A stretch of DNA of 64,000 nt from JACVRW01 sp963826165 (GCA_963826165.1 CAWGWC010000017.1:448957-512956), one strand, 5' to 3'; counted from the stretch's first letter, positions 15,360 to 26,045 are shown. Translations and numbers: made by a program. The notes: generated by a model not told the origin, from the sequence alone.

Positions 15360-15688
15360 GATTGCGCCGCGCGCTCCAGCGCCTGGCGTTTGGCCCGGTT
15401 GTGGCCGAGCAGGGCACCCGGCGGGCCGCCGGTGACGAGCGTGACCGCCGGATACCACCAGCCCCACCAGCCCTCGCCGGCGCCGCGGGCCACCAGGTAG
15501 AGCTCCCATAGGAAACCGGCGCCATGGATCGGGCCGATGATCGGTGCGGCGCCGTGCCAGTCGATGATCACGCCCACCACCAGGGGGATCAGCAGGATGA
15601 AGTCGACGATCGACACGATCACGATCAGCCGCAGGAGCGACAGCGGTCGCTCGGCCTGGCGAGCCGCCGCCTGGGTCTCGGTTGCCAT
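15356..15688 (-). CDS. DUF3817 family integral membrane protein
   Basis: The 110-residue protein has three transmembrane segments: LIVIVSIVDFILLIPLVVGV, a middle one in PIHGAGFLWELYLVARG and a third around WWYPAVTLVTGGPPGALLGH. The HGxxFLxYL-type motif is typical of DUF3817. ATG 15688 is the first sensible start. It is the first gene of the set with the intradiol-like and ferric-reductase-like proteins. Function is unknown. Confidence 0.75.
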   Translation of the reverse strand: MATETQAAARQAERPLSLLRLIVIVSIVDFILLIPLVVGVIIDWHGAAPIIGPIHGAGFLWELYLVARGAGEGWWGWWYPAVTLVTGGPPGALLGHNRAKRQALERAAQS

Positions 15689-15710
15689 CACCGCCAATGA
15701 TGACGAGGCC

Positions 15711-15735
15711 GGTTCGGTGTGAACGCGCCGGGTAT
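15711..15735 (+). promoter_or_regulatory. candidate SigB/SigF-type promoter of the ChaB-like gene
   Basis: GGTT (15711-15714), 15 bases, then GGGTAT (15730-15735), ending nine bases before ATG 15745. This is the best match in the window to the general-stress consensus. Confidence 0.6.
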
Positions 15736-15744
15736 CGCAAGCCC

Positions 15745-16158
15745 ATGCCGGCGAAGAAGGAAGACCTCCCCAGCACGCTCGAGCGCTCGCCCGACAAGGT
15801 GAAGCGCACCTACGAGGAGACGCTCGACAGCGCACACGAGCAGTACGACAGCGAGCAGCGCGCTCACCGCACGGCCTGGTCGGCGGTCAAGCACGTGGCC
15901 GAGAAGAAGGGTGACCACTGGGAGCTCAAGGATGAGATGGGCCCCTCGGACGAACAGTCCACCCTGAGCGGCGCCGAGGCCCGGCGCGGGGCGGGCGAGT
16001 CGCACGCGGGGATCGACGCCTTCAAGTCGAAGAGCGAGCTCTACGAGGACGCCAAGCAGGCGGGGATCCAGGGCCGCTCCTCTATGAACAAGGAGGAGCT
16101 GGTGAACGCCCTGGAAAAGCACAGCGAGCAAGCGACCCGCAGGGCTCGCGGCGGCTGA
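15745..16158 (+). CDS. ChaB-like stress protein with Rho-N-type C-terminus
   Basis: The 137-residue protein starts with a ChaB-like region (MPAKKEDLPSTLERSPDKVK, then TYEETLDSAHEQY and RAHRTAWSAVKHVAEKKGDH). It ends with a SAP/Rho-N-like helix pair (SKSELYEDAKQAGIQGRSSM, NKEELVNALEKH). Proteins of this build are common stress-induced proteins in actinobacteria; nucleic-acid binding is suspected. A SigB-type promoter lies right upstream and an RsbW-like gene follows on the other strand, which fits a stress role. Confidence 0.8.
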   Translation: MPAKKEDLPSTLERSPDKVKRTYEETLDSAHEQYDSEQRAHRTAWSAVKHVAEKKGDHWELKDEMGPSDEQSTLSGAEARRGAGESHAGIDAFKSKSELYEDAKQAGIQGRSSMNKEELVNALEKHSEQATRRARGG

Positions 16159-16167
16159 GCGCGCTCG

Positions 16168-16578
16168 TCAGAGGAGGTCGGCCTCGGCCAGCTCGAGCTC
16201 GAACCACGCCAGGCTCCCGCCGCCGTCGGTGTCCCGCCGGCCCCAACCGCTGGCCAGGCGGTCGACGAGCAGCAGCCCGTAGCCACCGCCCTCGTCCACG
16301 CGGTCCGCCGGCGCGGCGCCGTCCGAGCCGGGATCGAAGACCTCGACCCGGATCCGGTCGGTGGAGGAGGCCACGCGCACCTGCACGGTTTCGTGCGGTC
16401 CGGCCCCGCCGTACTGGATGGCGTTGTTGACCAGCTCCGACAGCAGCAGTGCCAGCCGGTGGCGGACCGAGTGGGGCAGGTCGGCCTCTGCCGACAGGAT
16501 CGAGCGGCGCGCCATTCCGGCGGCGCGCTTGCCACCTGGTACCCAGAAGGAAACCGTCTTCAGTTCGGTGGAGGGCAC
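16168..16578 (-). CDS. second RsbW-like ATP-binding protein
   Basis: The 136-residue protein is a single HATPase domain with N-box RLALLLSELVNNAIQYGG, G1 box VFDPGSDG and G2 region GGGYGLLLVDRLASGWG. The G1 box has DPGSDG where active kinases have D.G.G, so nucleotide binding may be altered. GTG 16578 is taken because TACGGT ends seven bases upstream and itself overlaps the alternative GTG 16587. It is a likely partner in anti-sigma control. Confidence 0.8.
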   Translation of the reverse strand: MPSTELKTVSFWVPGGKRAAGMARRSILSAEADLPHSVRHRLALLLSELVNNAIQYGGAGPHETVQVRVASSTDRIRVEVFDPGSDGAAPADRVDEGGGYGLLLVDRLASGWGRRDTDGGGSLAWFELELAEADLL

Positions 16579-16585
16579 TCGCGAC

Positions 16586-16591
16586 ACCGTA
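16586..16591 (-). promoter_or_regulatory. leaderless -10 box of RsbW-like gene
   Basis: TACGGT on the minus strand, seven bases before GTG 16578; the upstream GTG 16587 falls inside the box and is therefore unlikely. Confidence 0.5.
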
Positions 16592-16641
16592 GCCGGGACG
16601 GCCGATCCGCTCCACCCCCAACGGTACGCTAGGCGCTCTCC

Positions 16642-16712
16642 GGCGCCGTGGCGGAGTGGCTACGCAGCGGCCTGCAAAGCCGTGTACACCGGTTCGATTC
16701 CGGTCGGCGCCT
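16642..16712 (+). tRNA. tRNA-Cys (anticodon GCA)
   Basis: Acceptor GGCGCCG pairs with CGGCGCC, anticodon loop CTGCAAA lies between CGGC and GCCG, T loop is TTCGATT, and the discriminator is U as expected for tRNA-Cys. The variable loop is short. CCA is not encoded. Confidence 0.97.
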
Positions 16713-16746
16713 TGCCCCGACTTGCCCAAGCCGCCCCCTTTCGGGT

Positions 16747-16752
16747 TAGGCT
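16747..16752 (+). promoter_or_regulatory. -10 box of MFS transporter gene
   Basis: TAGGCT ends 11 bases before ATG 16764, giving at most a few bases of leader. Confidence 0.4.
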
Positions 16753-16763
16753 TCCGCCCGCTC

Positions 16764-18326
16764 ATGGCCGGGGCTCAGAACAAGCGACTGGTGCTCACGG
16801 CGATGATCTTCGCGGTGGCGATGACGTTCATCGACCAGACCATCGTCGCCATCGCCATCCCGGAGCTCCAGAAGGACCTCTCGCTGTCGTCCACGGGCGT
16901 GCAGTGGATCGTGAACGGCTACCTGCTGGCGCTGTCGGCCCTGTTTGCCTTCGGCGGCCGCCTGGCGGACATCGCCGGGCACCGGCGCATGGTGGTGATC
17001 GGAGTGGTGGGCTTCGCCGTCAGCTCGGCCCTCTGCGGGGCCACGCCCACCGGCGACCTGGCCGAAACCTGGATCATCTTCTTCCGGGTGGTTCAGGGGG
17101 CCTTTGCGGCCGTGATGTTCCCAGCTGCGCTCGCCATCGTGGTGGCCGCCTTCCCGGTGGAGGAGCGGGGCAAGGCCATGGCGGCCTTCTTCGGGATCAC
17201 CGGTGTGCTCACCGGCGTTGGGCCGTTCGCGGGCGGCTATCTCACTGAGATCACCTGGCGGGCCATCTTCTGGGTCAACGTGCCGGTCGCGGTGATCGCC
17301 CTGATCCTGATCGCGAGGGCCAAGCCGTCCGACGAGCGCCATCCCGCGCCGCTCGACCTGCGCGGGACGGTGCTGGTGTCCGCCGGGATGGCGCTCGCGG
17401 TGCTCGGCCTTCAGCAGTCGAGCACCTGGGGCTGGGGCGACCCGCTCACCTGGGTGTGCATCGTCGCCGGTATCGCCCTCCTGGCGGCCTTCGTGCTGTT
17501 CCAGCTGAGGACGCCGAACCCGCTGATTCAGATGCGCATCTTCCGCCGCCGCGGCTTTGCGGTGGACAACGCCCTGCTGTTTCTCATGTCGATGGCCTTC
17601 GTGCCGCTCTTCTTCTTCGCCAGCCTGTACGCCCAGATCGCACTTGGCCAGGATGCCTCGGAGGCCGGGCTCTACCTGCTGATCTTCTTCGCCGGCTTTG
17701 GCACCGCTTCGCAGTTCGGCGGGCGCATTCTCGACTCCCGCGGCGCCCGGCCGTCGGTGGTGCCCGGAGCCATCCTGGCCGCCGCGGGCTTCGCGCTGTG
17801 GGCCTGGCGGATGCCCGACCTCGACCTGAGCAACCAGTGGTACTTCATCGTGCTGGCCGGCGCGGGCATCGGGCTGATGCTGGGGCCGGCGAGCACCGAC
17901 GCGGTCAACCAGGCGCCTCGCACGAGCTACGGCGAGGTGACCGGGATCACCCAGACGGCGCGCAACTTCGGGGCAAGCCTCGGGCTGGCGCTGCTGGGCA
18001 CGGTCCTCGTCCTGGCCAACCGATCGAACATCGAGTCGAGTCTCAGCGAGCAGGGGGTGCCGAAGGCTCAGGCCGACCGCGTGGCCGACGCCGTGAGCCA
18101 CGCCGGCAGCGGCAGCAGCGGCGAGTTCTCGGAGCGCTCGGGCGCCCGCGCGCGCGAGCTGTTCGAGACGGTGCAGCTCGACTACGCCCTCTCCATGCGC
18201 ACGGTCTTCTACGTCATGGCCGGCATCATGGTCGTCGCCTTCATCGTGGCCGTGCTGGGCATGCCGAGGGGCAGCGGCCGGCCGGATCCAGAGCCGAGCG
18301 ACGCCGAACCAGCGCTTCCCGCCTGA
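16764..18326 (+). CDS. MFS drug exporter, DHA2 family (14-TM, EmrB/QacA type)
   Basis: The 520-residue protein has the DHA2 pattern: FIDQTIVAIAIPELQKDLSL in helix 1 (motif D1), WIVNGYLLALSALFAFGGRLAD-like helix 2 and loop with GGRLADIAGHRR (motif A), and GITGVLTGVGPFAGGYL in helix 5 (motif C of proton antiporters). Its length and hydrophobicity fit 14 helices. It probably exports toxic compounds in exchange for protons. The frame is open back through the tRNA, but ATG 16764 follows a TAGGCT box. No regulator gene is adjacent. Confidence 0.93.
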   Translation: MAGAQNKRLVLTAMIFAVAMTFIDQTIVAIAIPELQKDLSLSSTGVQWIVNGYLLALSALFAFGGRLADIAGHRRMVVIGVVGFAVSSALCGATPTGDLAETWIIFFRVVQGAFAAVMFPAALAIVVAAFPVEERGKAMAAFFGITGVLTGVGPFAGGYLTEITWRAIFWVNVPVAVIALILIARAKPSDERHPAPLDLRGTVLVSAGMALAVLGLQQSSTWGWGDPLTWVCIVAGIALLAAFVLFQLRTPNPLIQMRIFRRRGFAVDNALLFLMSMAFVPLFFFASLYAQIALGQDASEAGLYLLIFFAGFGTASQFGGRILDSRGARPSVVPGAILAAAGFALWAWRMPDLDLSNQWYFIVLAGAGIGLMLGPASTDAVNQAPRTSYGEVTGITQTARNFGASLGLALLGTVLVLANRSNIESSLSEQGVPKAQADRVADAVSHAGSGSSGEFSERSGARARELFETVQLDYALSMRTVFYVMAGIMVVAFIVAVLGMPRGSGRPDPEPSDAEPALPA

Positions 18327-18385
18327 GCGCATAGTGCGCGCCCACACCGGGTAGCAATCCTCGAAACGCGGGGAGAGGAGAGCAC

Positions 18386-18808
18386 ATGAACGAGCCGCAA
18401 CGCCCTGTGGAGGGGCGCGCGGATGGTCCGGCCGATGGCGGGTCCGGAGGGGTCACGACCCAGCCGGACATCGACTGGGTCGCCGCCGGGCGCTCGCCCG
18501 AGTTCCAGGAGCTGGTGAAGAAGAAGAAGGCCTTCGTGCTTCCGTGCACGATCTTCTTCCTGGCCTGGTATTTCGGCTTCGTCCTGCTGGCCGGCTACGC
18601 GCCGGACTTCATGGGCAGGGAGTTCATCACCGACGGCATCACCGTCGGCTACGCGCTCGCCCTGACCCAGTTCCTCATGACCTGGGTGCTGGGGTGGCTC
18701 TACCTGCGCCAGTCGGATCGGGTCTTCGATCCGCTGGCCAAGCGCGCCGCTGACAAGGCCATCGAGGTCGGCCGCACGGGCGGCGCCAACGGGGGGACGC
18801 TCCGATGA
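18386..18808 (+). CDS. DUF485 family membrane protein (YjcH-like)
   Basis: The 140-residue protein has a soluble N-terminus, the DUF485 core SPEFQELVKKKKAFVLPCTIFFL with two transmembrane helices, and a charged tail. DUF485 proteins are nearly always encoded before acetate/cation symporters and may help them assemble. A GGGGAGAGGAG site precedes ATG 18386. Its stop overlaps the actP start (ATGA). Confidence 0.92.
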   Translation: MNEPQRPVEGRADGPADGGSGGVTTQPDIDWVAAGRSPEFQELVKKKKAFVLPCTIFFLAWYFGFVLLAGYAPDFMGREFITDGITVGYALALTQFLMTWVLGWLYLRQSDRVFDPLAKRAADKAIEVGRTGGANGGTLR

Positions 18809-20442
18809 CGCTGATCGCCGCAGTCAACGAGACCGCGCTGGTGGTGTTCGGCATCGTCGTCGCCATCACGCTGGTCATCAGCTATTTCGCCTCGAAGCGC
18901 GTGACCTCGGCCACCGACTTCTGGTCCGCGGGCCGTGGCCTGACCGGACCGCAGAACGGCTTCGCCATTGCGGGTGACTACATGTCTGCCGCCTCGTTCC
19001 TGGGAATCGCCGGGTTGATCTTCCTCTTCGGCTTCGACGGCTTCCTCTATTCCGTCGGCTTCCTCGTCGCCTTCCTCACCGTGCTGTTCCTGCTCGCGGA
19101 GCGGATGCGCAACTCGGGCAAGTACACCATCGCCGACGTGCTCGCGTTCCGGATGAAGGAGCGGCCCGCCCGCGCCGCCGCCGCGTTGGGAACGCTGACG
19201 GTGGTCGCGTTCTACCTGATCGCCCAGATGGTCGGTGCGGGAGTGCTGATCGAGGGCCTCGTGGGCATCGATTTCTGGCTCTCAGTGCTGCTCACCGGCA
19301 CGTTCATGATCATGTACATCGTGCTCGGCGGCATGCTGGCCACCAGCTGGGTGCAGATCATCAAGGCGTTACTGCTCATGAGCGCAGCGATCGTGATGAC
19401 CGTCTGGGTGCTGGTCGAGATCGGGGGCAACCCGATCGATCTGTTCACCGACGCGCGCTCGCAGTCGGCCGAGGGCGAGGCCTACCTCAAGCCCGGGCTG
19501 TTCCTGGCCACCCCGCTCGACACCGTTTCGCTCGGCCTCGGCCTGGTGCTGGGGACCGCGGGGCTGCCGCACATCTTGATGCGGTTCTTCACCGTGCCCG
19601 ACGCCAAGGCCGCCCGTGGATCGGTCATGTGGGCCATGGTCCTGATCGGGGCGTTCTATGTAATGACCACCGCCCTGGGCTTCGGTGCCCGGGCGATCCT
19701 GGGCCAGGGCGGGGAGGAGGCCGCCGGGACCACCGGCAACTTCGCCCTGCCGCTGCTGGCCGAAGAGCTGGGCGGCGAGCTGTTCCTGGCCATCGTCGCC
19801 GGCGTGGCGTTCGCCACCATCCTGGCGGTGGTCGCGGGCCTGGTGATCTCGGCCTCCGGCGCGGTGGCTCACGACATCTGGTCGAACATCGTGCGCCAAG
19901 GACGCGACTCCGAGAAGGAGGAGGTCTGGGTCGCGAAGATCGCGGCGGTGGGAATCGGCGCCATCGCGATCCTGATCGCGATCATCGGCGGCGAGGGTCT
20001 CAACGTGTCGTTCATGGTCGGCTTGGCCTTCGCGGTCGCCGCCAGCGCGAACTTCCCCGCCCTGTTGTTCGCGCTCACGTGGCGGCGCTTCAACACCACC
20101 GGCGCGGTCGTCGGCGTGCTCACCGGCGTGATCAGCTCGGTGGGCCTCGTGATCATCAGCCCCACAGTGTGGCCCGGGCCCGACAGCGAGGGCGGGCTGT
20201 TCTCGTGGTACGACCTGGCCAACCCCGGGATCATCTCGATTCCGCTCGGGTTCATCGGATGCTGGCTCGGCACCGTCCTGTCGAAGGAGGCGCAGGCCCA
20301 GCGCTCGTTCGACGAGCTGTGGGTCCGCTCCGAGACCGGCCTCGGAGCCGAGGGCGGCACCGGACTGACGCTGACCGGCCGCCGCGACACCCACGAAGGC
20401 ACCGACGCGGCGGAGCGCGACAAGGTCGCCACGCCCGGCTAG
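18805..20442 (+). CDS. actP: cation/acetate symporter (SSS family)
   Basis: The 545-residue sodium:solute symporter has about 13 transmembrane helices, with family motifs SARGLTGPQNGFAIAGDYMS-like (here TDFWSAGRGLTGPQNGFAIA), FLGIAGLIFLFGFDG, and GTAGLPHILMRFFTVPDAKAA, which is typical of ActP. It would import acetate or a similar short monocarboxylate with Na+ or H+. It is coupled to the DUF485 gene, and acetyl-CoA synthetase lies 830 bases downstream, so uptake and activation are encoded together. Confidence 0.93.
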   Translation: MTLIAAVNETALVVFGIVVAITLVISYFASKRVTSATDFWSAGRGLTGPQNGFAIAGDYMSAASFLGIAGLIFLFGFDGFLYSVGFLVAFLTVLFLLAERMRNSGKYTIADVLAFRMKERPARAAAALGTLTVVAFYLIAQMVGAGVLIEGLVGIDFWLSVLLTGTFMIMYIVLGGMLATSWVQIIKALLLMSAAIVMTVWVLVEIGGNPIDLFTDARSQSAEGEAYLKPGLFLATPLDTVSLGLGLVLGTAGLPHILMRFFTVPDAKAARGSVMWAMVLIGAFYVMTTALGFGARAILGQGGEEAAGTTGNFALPLLAEELGGELFLAIVAGVAFATILAVVAGLVISASGAVAHDIWSNIVRQGRDSEKEEVWVAKIAAVGIGAIAILIAIIGGEGLNVSFMVGLAFAVAASANFPALLFALTWRRFNTTGAVVGVLTGVISSVGLVIISPTVWPGPDSEGGLFSWYDLANPGIISIPLGFIGCWLGTVLSKEAQAQRSFDELWVRSETGLGAEGGTGLTLTGRRDTHEGTDAAERDKVATPG

Positions 20443-20457
20443 AGCTCGATGCGACAG

Positions 20458-20489
20458 CCGTCCCCGCGGGAGCTGTCCCGCGGGGACGG
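20458..20489 (+). terminator. strong hairpin after actP
   Basis: Perfect 13-base arms (CCGTCCCCGCGGG and CCCGCGGGGACGG) with a six-base loop lie 15 bases past the actP stop and seven bases before the next -10 box. There is no T run, so this could be an L-shaped terminator or a protein site. Confidence 0.5.
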
Positions 20490-20495
20490 GTCGCA

Positions 20496-20501
20496 TACTG
20501 T
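20496..20501 (+). promoter_or_regulatory. leaderless -10 box of amidotransferase gene
   Basis: TACTGT ends seven bases before ATG 20509. Confidence 0.5.
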
Positions 20502-20508
20502 CCAGAGC

Positions 20509-21240
20509 ATGGCCAGCCTGCTCGCCCTGCAGCACATCGCCTGCGAGCCACCGGCGGCGTTCGAGGACGAGCTGCGAGCCCAGGGGCTCGACCTGGTGCG
20601 GGTGGAGCTCGACGAGGGTGAGCGGCTGCCCGACTGGCGCGATTTCGCCGGGCTGATCGTGATGGGCGGGCCGATGGGCGCCTACGAGGAGGATGACCAT
20701 CCGTGGCTGGGGGCCGAGAAGGAGATGATCGGCGACGCCGCCCGCGCCGGGCACCCCGTGTGGGGCGTATGCCTCGGCGCGCAGCTCGTGGCGGCCGCGC
20801 TCGGCGCGAACGTGTACCCCGGTGAGCGGGCCGAGGTCGGCCTGCTCCCGGTGAAGCTGACCGCCGCAGCCGCCGCCGACCCGGTCTTCGCCGTCGCGCC
20901 ACCGAGCTTTCCCACGCTGCAATGGCACGGCGACACCTTCGACCTTCCCGAGGGAGCCACGCTGCTGGCCACGTCCGACGCCTACCGCAGCCAGGCCTTC
21001 GCCTTCAAGAACGCATACGCGCTGCAGTTCCATCTCGAGGTGTCACCCGAGCTCGCGGCCGAGTGGGGCAAGGTGCCCGCCTACGCGGCGAGCCTCGAGC
21101 AGACGCTGGGAGTGGGCTCGCTGCCGGACTTTCTCGCCGACGTGGAGGCGCACGCGCACGTGACCCTGCCGCTGGCGCGCGACCTGTTCGCGCGCTGGCT
21201 CGAGCACGCGGTCCGTGTGCCCGACACGGCACTTGGGTAG
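20509..21240 (+). CDS. class I glutamine amidotransferase (GMP-synthase-domain-like)
   Basis: The 243-residue protein has the GATase-1 triad: Cys88 in WGVCLGAQL, His175 and Glu177 in LQFHLEVS, with the oxyanion segment VMGGPMGAYEED. It is a stand-alone domain like YfeJ/SgaGAT-type proteins, without the ATPase half of GMP synthase. It may hydrolyse glutamine or another gamma-glutamyl compound; no partner synthetase is next to it. It lies between actP and acs but has its own promoter. Confidence 0.88.
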   Translation: MASLLALQHIACEPPAAFEDELRAQGLDLVRVELDEGERLPDWRDFAGLIVMGGPMGAYEEDDHPWLGAEKEMIGDAARAGHPVWGVCLGAQLVAAALGANVYPGERAEVGLLPVKLTAAAAADPVFAVAPPSFPTLQWHGDTFDLPEGATLLATSDAYRSQAFAFKNAYALQFHLEVSPELAAEWGKVPAYAASLEQTLGVGSLPDFLADVEAHAHVTLPLARDLFARWLEHAVRVPDTALG

Positions 21241-21272
21241 GACTTCTCAGAGCGCGCAACCGAGGAGGAGAG

Positions 21273-23254
<1,982 letters not shown>

Positions 23255-23258
<4 letters not shown>

Positions 23259-24232
23259 AGCTCCTCGTCACCGGCAGCTCGGGGCATCTCGGGGAGGGCC
23301 TCGTCCGCATTCTCAGATCCGACGGCCACGAGGTCGTCGGGCTGGACGCGCTCGACTCGCCTCACACGAACGTGGTGGGCTCGATCGCCGACCGGGAGCT
23401 CGTGTGCCGCTCGCTCCAGGGCGTCGAGGCGGTTCTCCACGCCGCCACGCTCCACAAGCCGCACGTCGGCTCCCACGCCAAACAGGACTTCGTCGATACC
23501 AACATCACCGGGACGCTCAACCTGCTCGAGGAGTCGGTGGCCGCCGGCGTGGGGAGCTTCGTGTTCACCAGCACCACCAGCGCCTTCGGCCGTGCGCTCG
23601 TCCCGCCGCCTGGAGCCCCCGCGGCCTGGATCACCGAAGGCGTGGCTCCGCTGGCGCGGAACATCTATGGGGCGACAAAGACCGCGGCCGAGGACCTGTG
23701 TGAGCTGGTCCATCGCGATCACGGCCTGCCCTGCCTGATCCTGCGCACGTCGCGCTTCTTCCCCGAGGCCGACGACCGCGAAGACGTGCGGGCCGCCTAC
23801 GACGACGCCAACCTCAAGGTGAACGAGCTGCTCTACCGCAGGGTCGATCTCGAGGACGTGGTCGACGCGCACCGGCTGGCCCTCGAGCGGGCGCCGGCCA
23901 TCGGCTTCGGCCGCTACATAGTGAGCGCCACCACGCCGTTCACCCCCGACGACCTTGCGGACCTGCGGGCCGACGCCCCGGCGGTGGTCCATCGCCTCTT
24001 CCCGGACTGCGAGGAGCTGTACGCCGAGCGCGGCTGGCGGCTGTTCGAAAGCATCGAGCGGGTCTACGTGAACGAGCTCGCGCGGCGCGAGCTGGGCTGG
24101 TCGCCTCGCTGGGACTTCCGGCACGCGCTCGACCGTGTGCGCGCCGGCGAGGAGCCGCGCAGCGAGCTGGCCGCCGCTGTCGGGGCCAAGGGCTACCACG
24201 CTGTCTCGACGGGGCCGTATACGGTCCGCTGA
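23255..24232 (+). CDS. NAD(P)-dependent epimerase/dehydratase (extended SDR)
   Basis: The 325-residue protein has the Rossmann motif LLVTGSSGHLGEG, a DxD-like VVGSIAD site and the catalytic YGATKTAAED (YxxxK) with an upstream Ser/Thr stretch (FTSTTSAFG). It resembles nucleoside-sugar epimerases but the substrate is not evident. TTG 23255 overlaps the acs stop, so it may be co-transcribed with acs. The next gene is a second SDR, similar in plan but not a close copy. Confidence 0.85.
24220..24225 (+). promoter_or_regulatory. leaderless -10 box of second epimerase gene
   Basis: TACGGT ends eight bases before ATG 24234, inside the end of the preceding gene. Confidence 0.45.
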
Positions 24233-24233
24233 C

Positions 24234-25247
24234 ATGCGCTACCTCATCACCGGTGGTTCCGGATACATAGGCAGCCGGCTGGTCGACCTCCTGTCGCGCC
24301 GCGACGACACCGAGCGGATCGTCATCTGCGACGTCGTCCCGCCGCGCGGCTACAAGCCGAAGACTTCCTTCGAGCGCCTCGACGTGCGCGACCGGGACGC
24401 CGTGCGCTCGGCGCTCGAGCGGGCCGCTCCGGACGCCCTCGTCCACCTCGCGTTCATCCTCAACCCCTCGCACGACGAGCACCTGATGTACGACGTGGAC
24501 GTGAACGGCACCCACAACGTGCTGGAAGCGGCTGGGTCGGCGGGCACCCCGCACGTGCTCGTGACGAGCTCTGCGGTGGCCTACGGCGCCTTTCCCGACA
24601 ACCCGGTGCCGCTCACCGAGGCCGACCCGGTCCGTGGGGTGCCCGGCTTCTCCTACGCGCGGGACAAGACGGAGTCGGACCGTATCTGCCAGCTGTGGGC
24701 CGCGGCCTGGCCCGACCGCACCATGACGATCGTGCGTCCCTCCATCGTTTTCGGCCCCAACGTCGACAACTACCTCGTGCGCTTGTGGACGAAACAGCCG
24801 TTCGCGGTCGACGTGGGCAACCTCGACGAGCGGATCCAGTTCGTGCACGAGGACGACGTGGTGGAGGGGGTCACCGCGCTGCTGCTGGGTCGCCACGCCG
24901 GGGCGTTCAACGTGGCCGGTGACGGCGAGATGACGCTCCGAGAGTGCGCCGATCTGCTCGGCACTCCGATCCGGAAGATGCCCTTGCGGGCGTACCGCGG
25001 ACTGGCGAAGACGATGTGGGCAGCCCGGCTCTCAGAGGCGCCGCCCGGCCAGATCGAGTTCGCCCTGCACCCCTGGCTGGTGTCCAACGAGAAGCTCAAG
25101 CAGACCACCGGCTGGCGGCCCCGTCACACGAGCCGCGAGACCTTCGAGCTCACCATGCGCGCCCACGGCAAGCTCCCTCCGCCCGGCCCGCCAGCGGCGC
25201 CGAACGCTCCCGAATCAGCCCGTCCCGTGCGGTCCCTCAGCGTCTGA
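24234..25247 (+). CDS. NAD-dependent epimerase/dehydratase (extended SDR)
   Basis: The 337-residue protein starts MRYLITGGSGYIGSRL (TGxxGxxG), has TSSAVAYG with the catalytic Ser, YARDKTESD (YxxxK) and RPSIVFGPN. The C-terminal third keeps an SDR substrate-domain layout (FVHEDDVVEGV, then FNVAGDGEMTL). It is similar to UDP-glucose 4-epimerase-like proteins of unknown substrate. The last 33 bases overlap a convergent small gene. Confidence 0.85.
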   Translation: MRYLITGGSGYIGSRLVDLLSRRDDTERIVICDVVPPRGYKPKTSFERLDVRDRDAVRSALERAAPDALVHLAFILNPSHDEHLMYDVDVNGTHNVLEAAGSAGTPHVLVTSSAVAYGAFPDNPVPLTEADPVRGVPGFSYARDKTESDRICQLWAAAWPDRTMTIVRPSIVFGPNVDNYLVRLWTKQPFAVDVGNLDERIQFVHEDDVVEGVTALLLGRHAGAFNVAGDGEMTLRECADLLGTPIRKMPLRAYRGLAKTMWAARLSEAPPGQIEFALHPWLVSNEKLKQTTGWRPRHTSRETFELTMRAHGKLPPPGPPAAPNAPESARPVRSLSV

Positions 25248-25385
25248 GTGCTGATCGGTGTCGCCGAGCGGCGTGTCGCCCTCGCCGCTGGCCTCGTCGG
25301 GCACCTTCTCCGACATCTCCTCGGCCTCGGGCGGCTCGGCGGTCTCGGGCGTCTTCTCGTCCTGGCGCGGCTTCTTCTCTTCCAT
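25215..25385 (-). CDS. small acidic hydrophilic protein
   Basis: The 56-residue protein is rich in Glu, Asp, Pro and Lys (MEEKKPRQDEKTPETAEPPE and later GDTPLGDTDQHSDAEG) and is probably disordered. ATG 25385 has a TACCAG box six bases upstream, near the leaderless pattern. It overlaps the convergent epimerase by 33 bases. I do not recognise a family with a known function. The 147 bases up to the next gene hold nothing else I can support. Confidence 0.5.
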   Translation of the reverse strand: MEEKKPRQDEKTPETAEPPEAEEMSEKVPDEASGEGDTPLGDTDQHSDAEGPHGTG

Positions 25386-25532
25386 GGGCTGCTGGTACCC
25401 GCTTGGCGGGGAGTGACGCCGCGTCTGGGCGCCAGGTCGCGTCATGGGCCGGCGTGTCGCCGCGGAGGCTGGTGTCCCGTTCAGGCTGGGCGACGTGGGA
25501 ACGCGACTCGGAGCTCGCTCCGACCTTGTGCT

Positions 25533-25754
25533 CTACCGGCGGCGGCGACCTGAGGTTCCGCCACCCAGCAGGCCGCGAACGAAGCCGGATACGTTTGAAC
25601 CGATTGAAGCGCCCCTGTTGGAGCCACGGCTACTGGAACGACCAAACCGACTGGTCACCTGGTTGAGCAGGCCCTGAGGGCCGCTCGGCTTGCCGGCGCC
25701 GCGCCGACCGCGGCCGGTCCTGTTGGTGGTCTTCTGTGTCGATCTGCGGGCCAT
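25533..25754 (-). CDS. small basic Gly/Ser/Arg-rich protein
   Basis: The 73-residue protein (MARRSTQKTTNRTGRGRRG start, GLLGGGTSGRRRR end) is strongly basic and low in complexity, with a nucleic-acid-binding look. AGGAG lies four bases before ATG 25754, and a GTTT-N14-GGGTAG promoter sequence lies further upstream on the minus strand. These two sites support a real gene, perhaps stress induced. Confidence 0.6.
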   Translation of the reverse strand: MARRSTQKTTNRTGRGRRGAGKPSGPQGLLNQVTSRFGRSSSRGSNRGASIGSNVSGFVRGLLGGGTSGRRRR

Positions 25755-25780
25755 GTCGCTCCTAATCGGGAATCTGCTGT

Positions 25781-25804
25781 CTACCCGGACACTGCGCGCG
25801 AAAC
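25781..25804 (-). promoter_or_regulatory. candidate SigB/SigF-type promoter of small basic gene
   Basis: On the minus strand GTTT (25801-25804), 14 bases, then GGGTAG (25781-25786), 27 bases before the ATG. Confidence 0.5.
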
Positions 25805-25904
25805 CGGCAGTGGCCCGCTATCGACTTCGACTCGCTCTCACCCCCTCAGCGGTCCTGCCCGTCAGCGAGAAGCGGTCGCAGCGGAACATTTTCGTCGTTG
25901 GCAG

Positions 25905-25929
25905 GTTTACACGTCTCATTTTGGGGCAT
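25905..25929 (+). promoter_or_regulatory. candidate SigB/SigF-type promoter of small membrane gene
   Basis: GTTT (25905-25908), 15 bases, then GGGCAT (25924-25929). The transcript would have a leader of about 110 bases before ATG 26046. The rest of 25805-26045 shows no gene. Confidence 0.45.
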
Positions 25930-26045
25930 CGATGTCTCAGCAAGGAGGCCGCGTTCTGGCATCGCTCGGCCCTTTGCCTGTACCCCAGCGCCGTTCTCCC
26001 CTCGCTTGTGCGGGGAATCAGCTCGGCGTCCTGAAAGGAATACCA

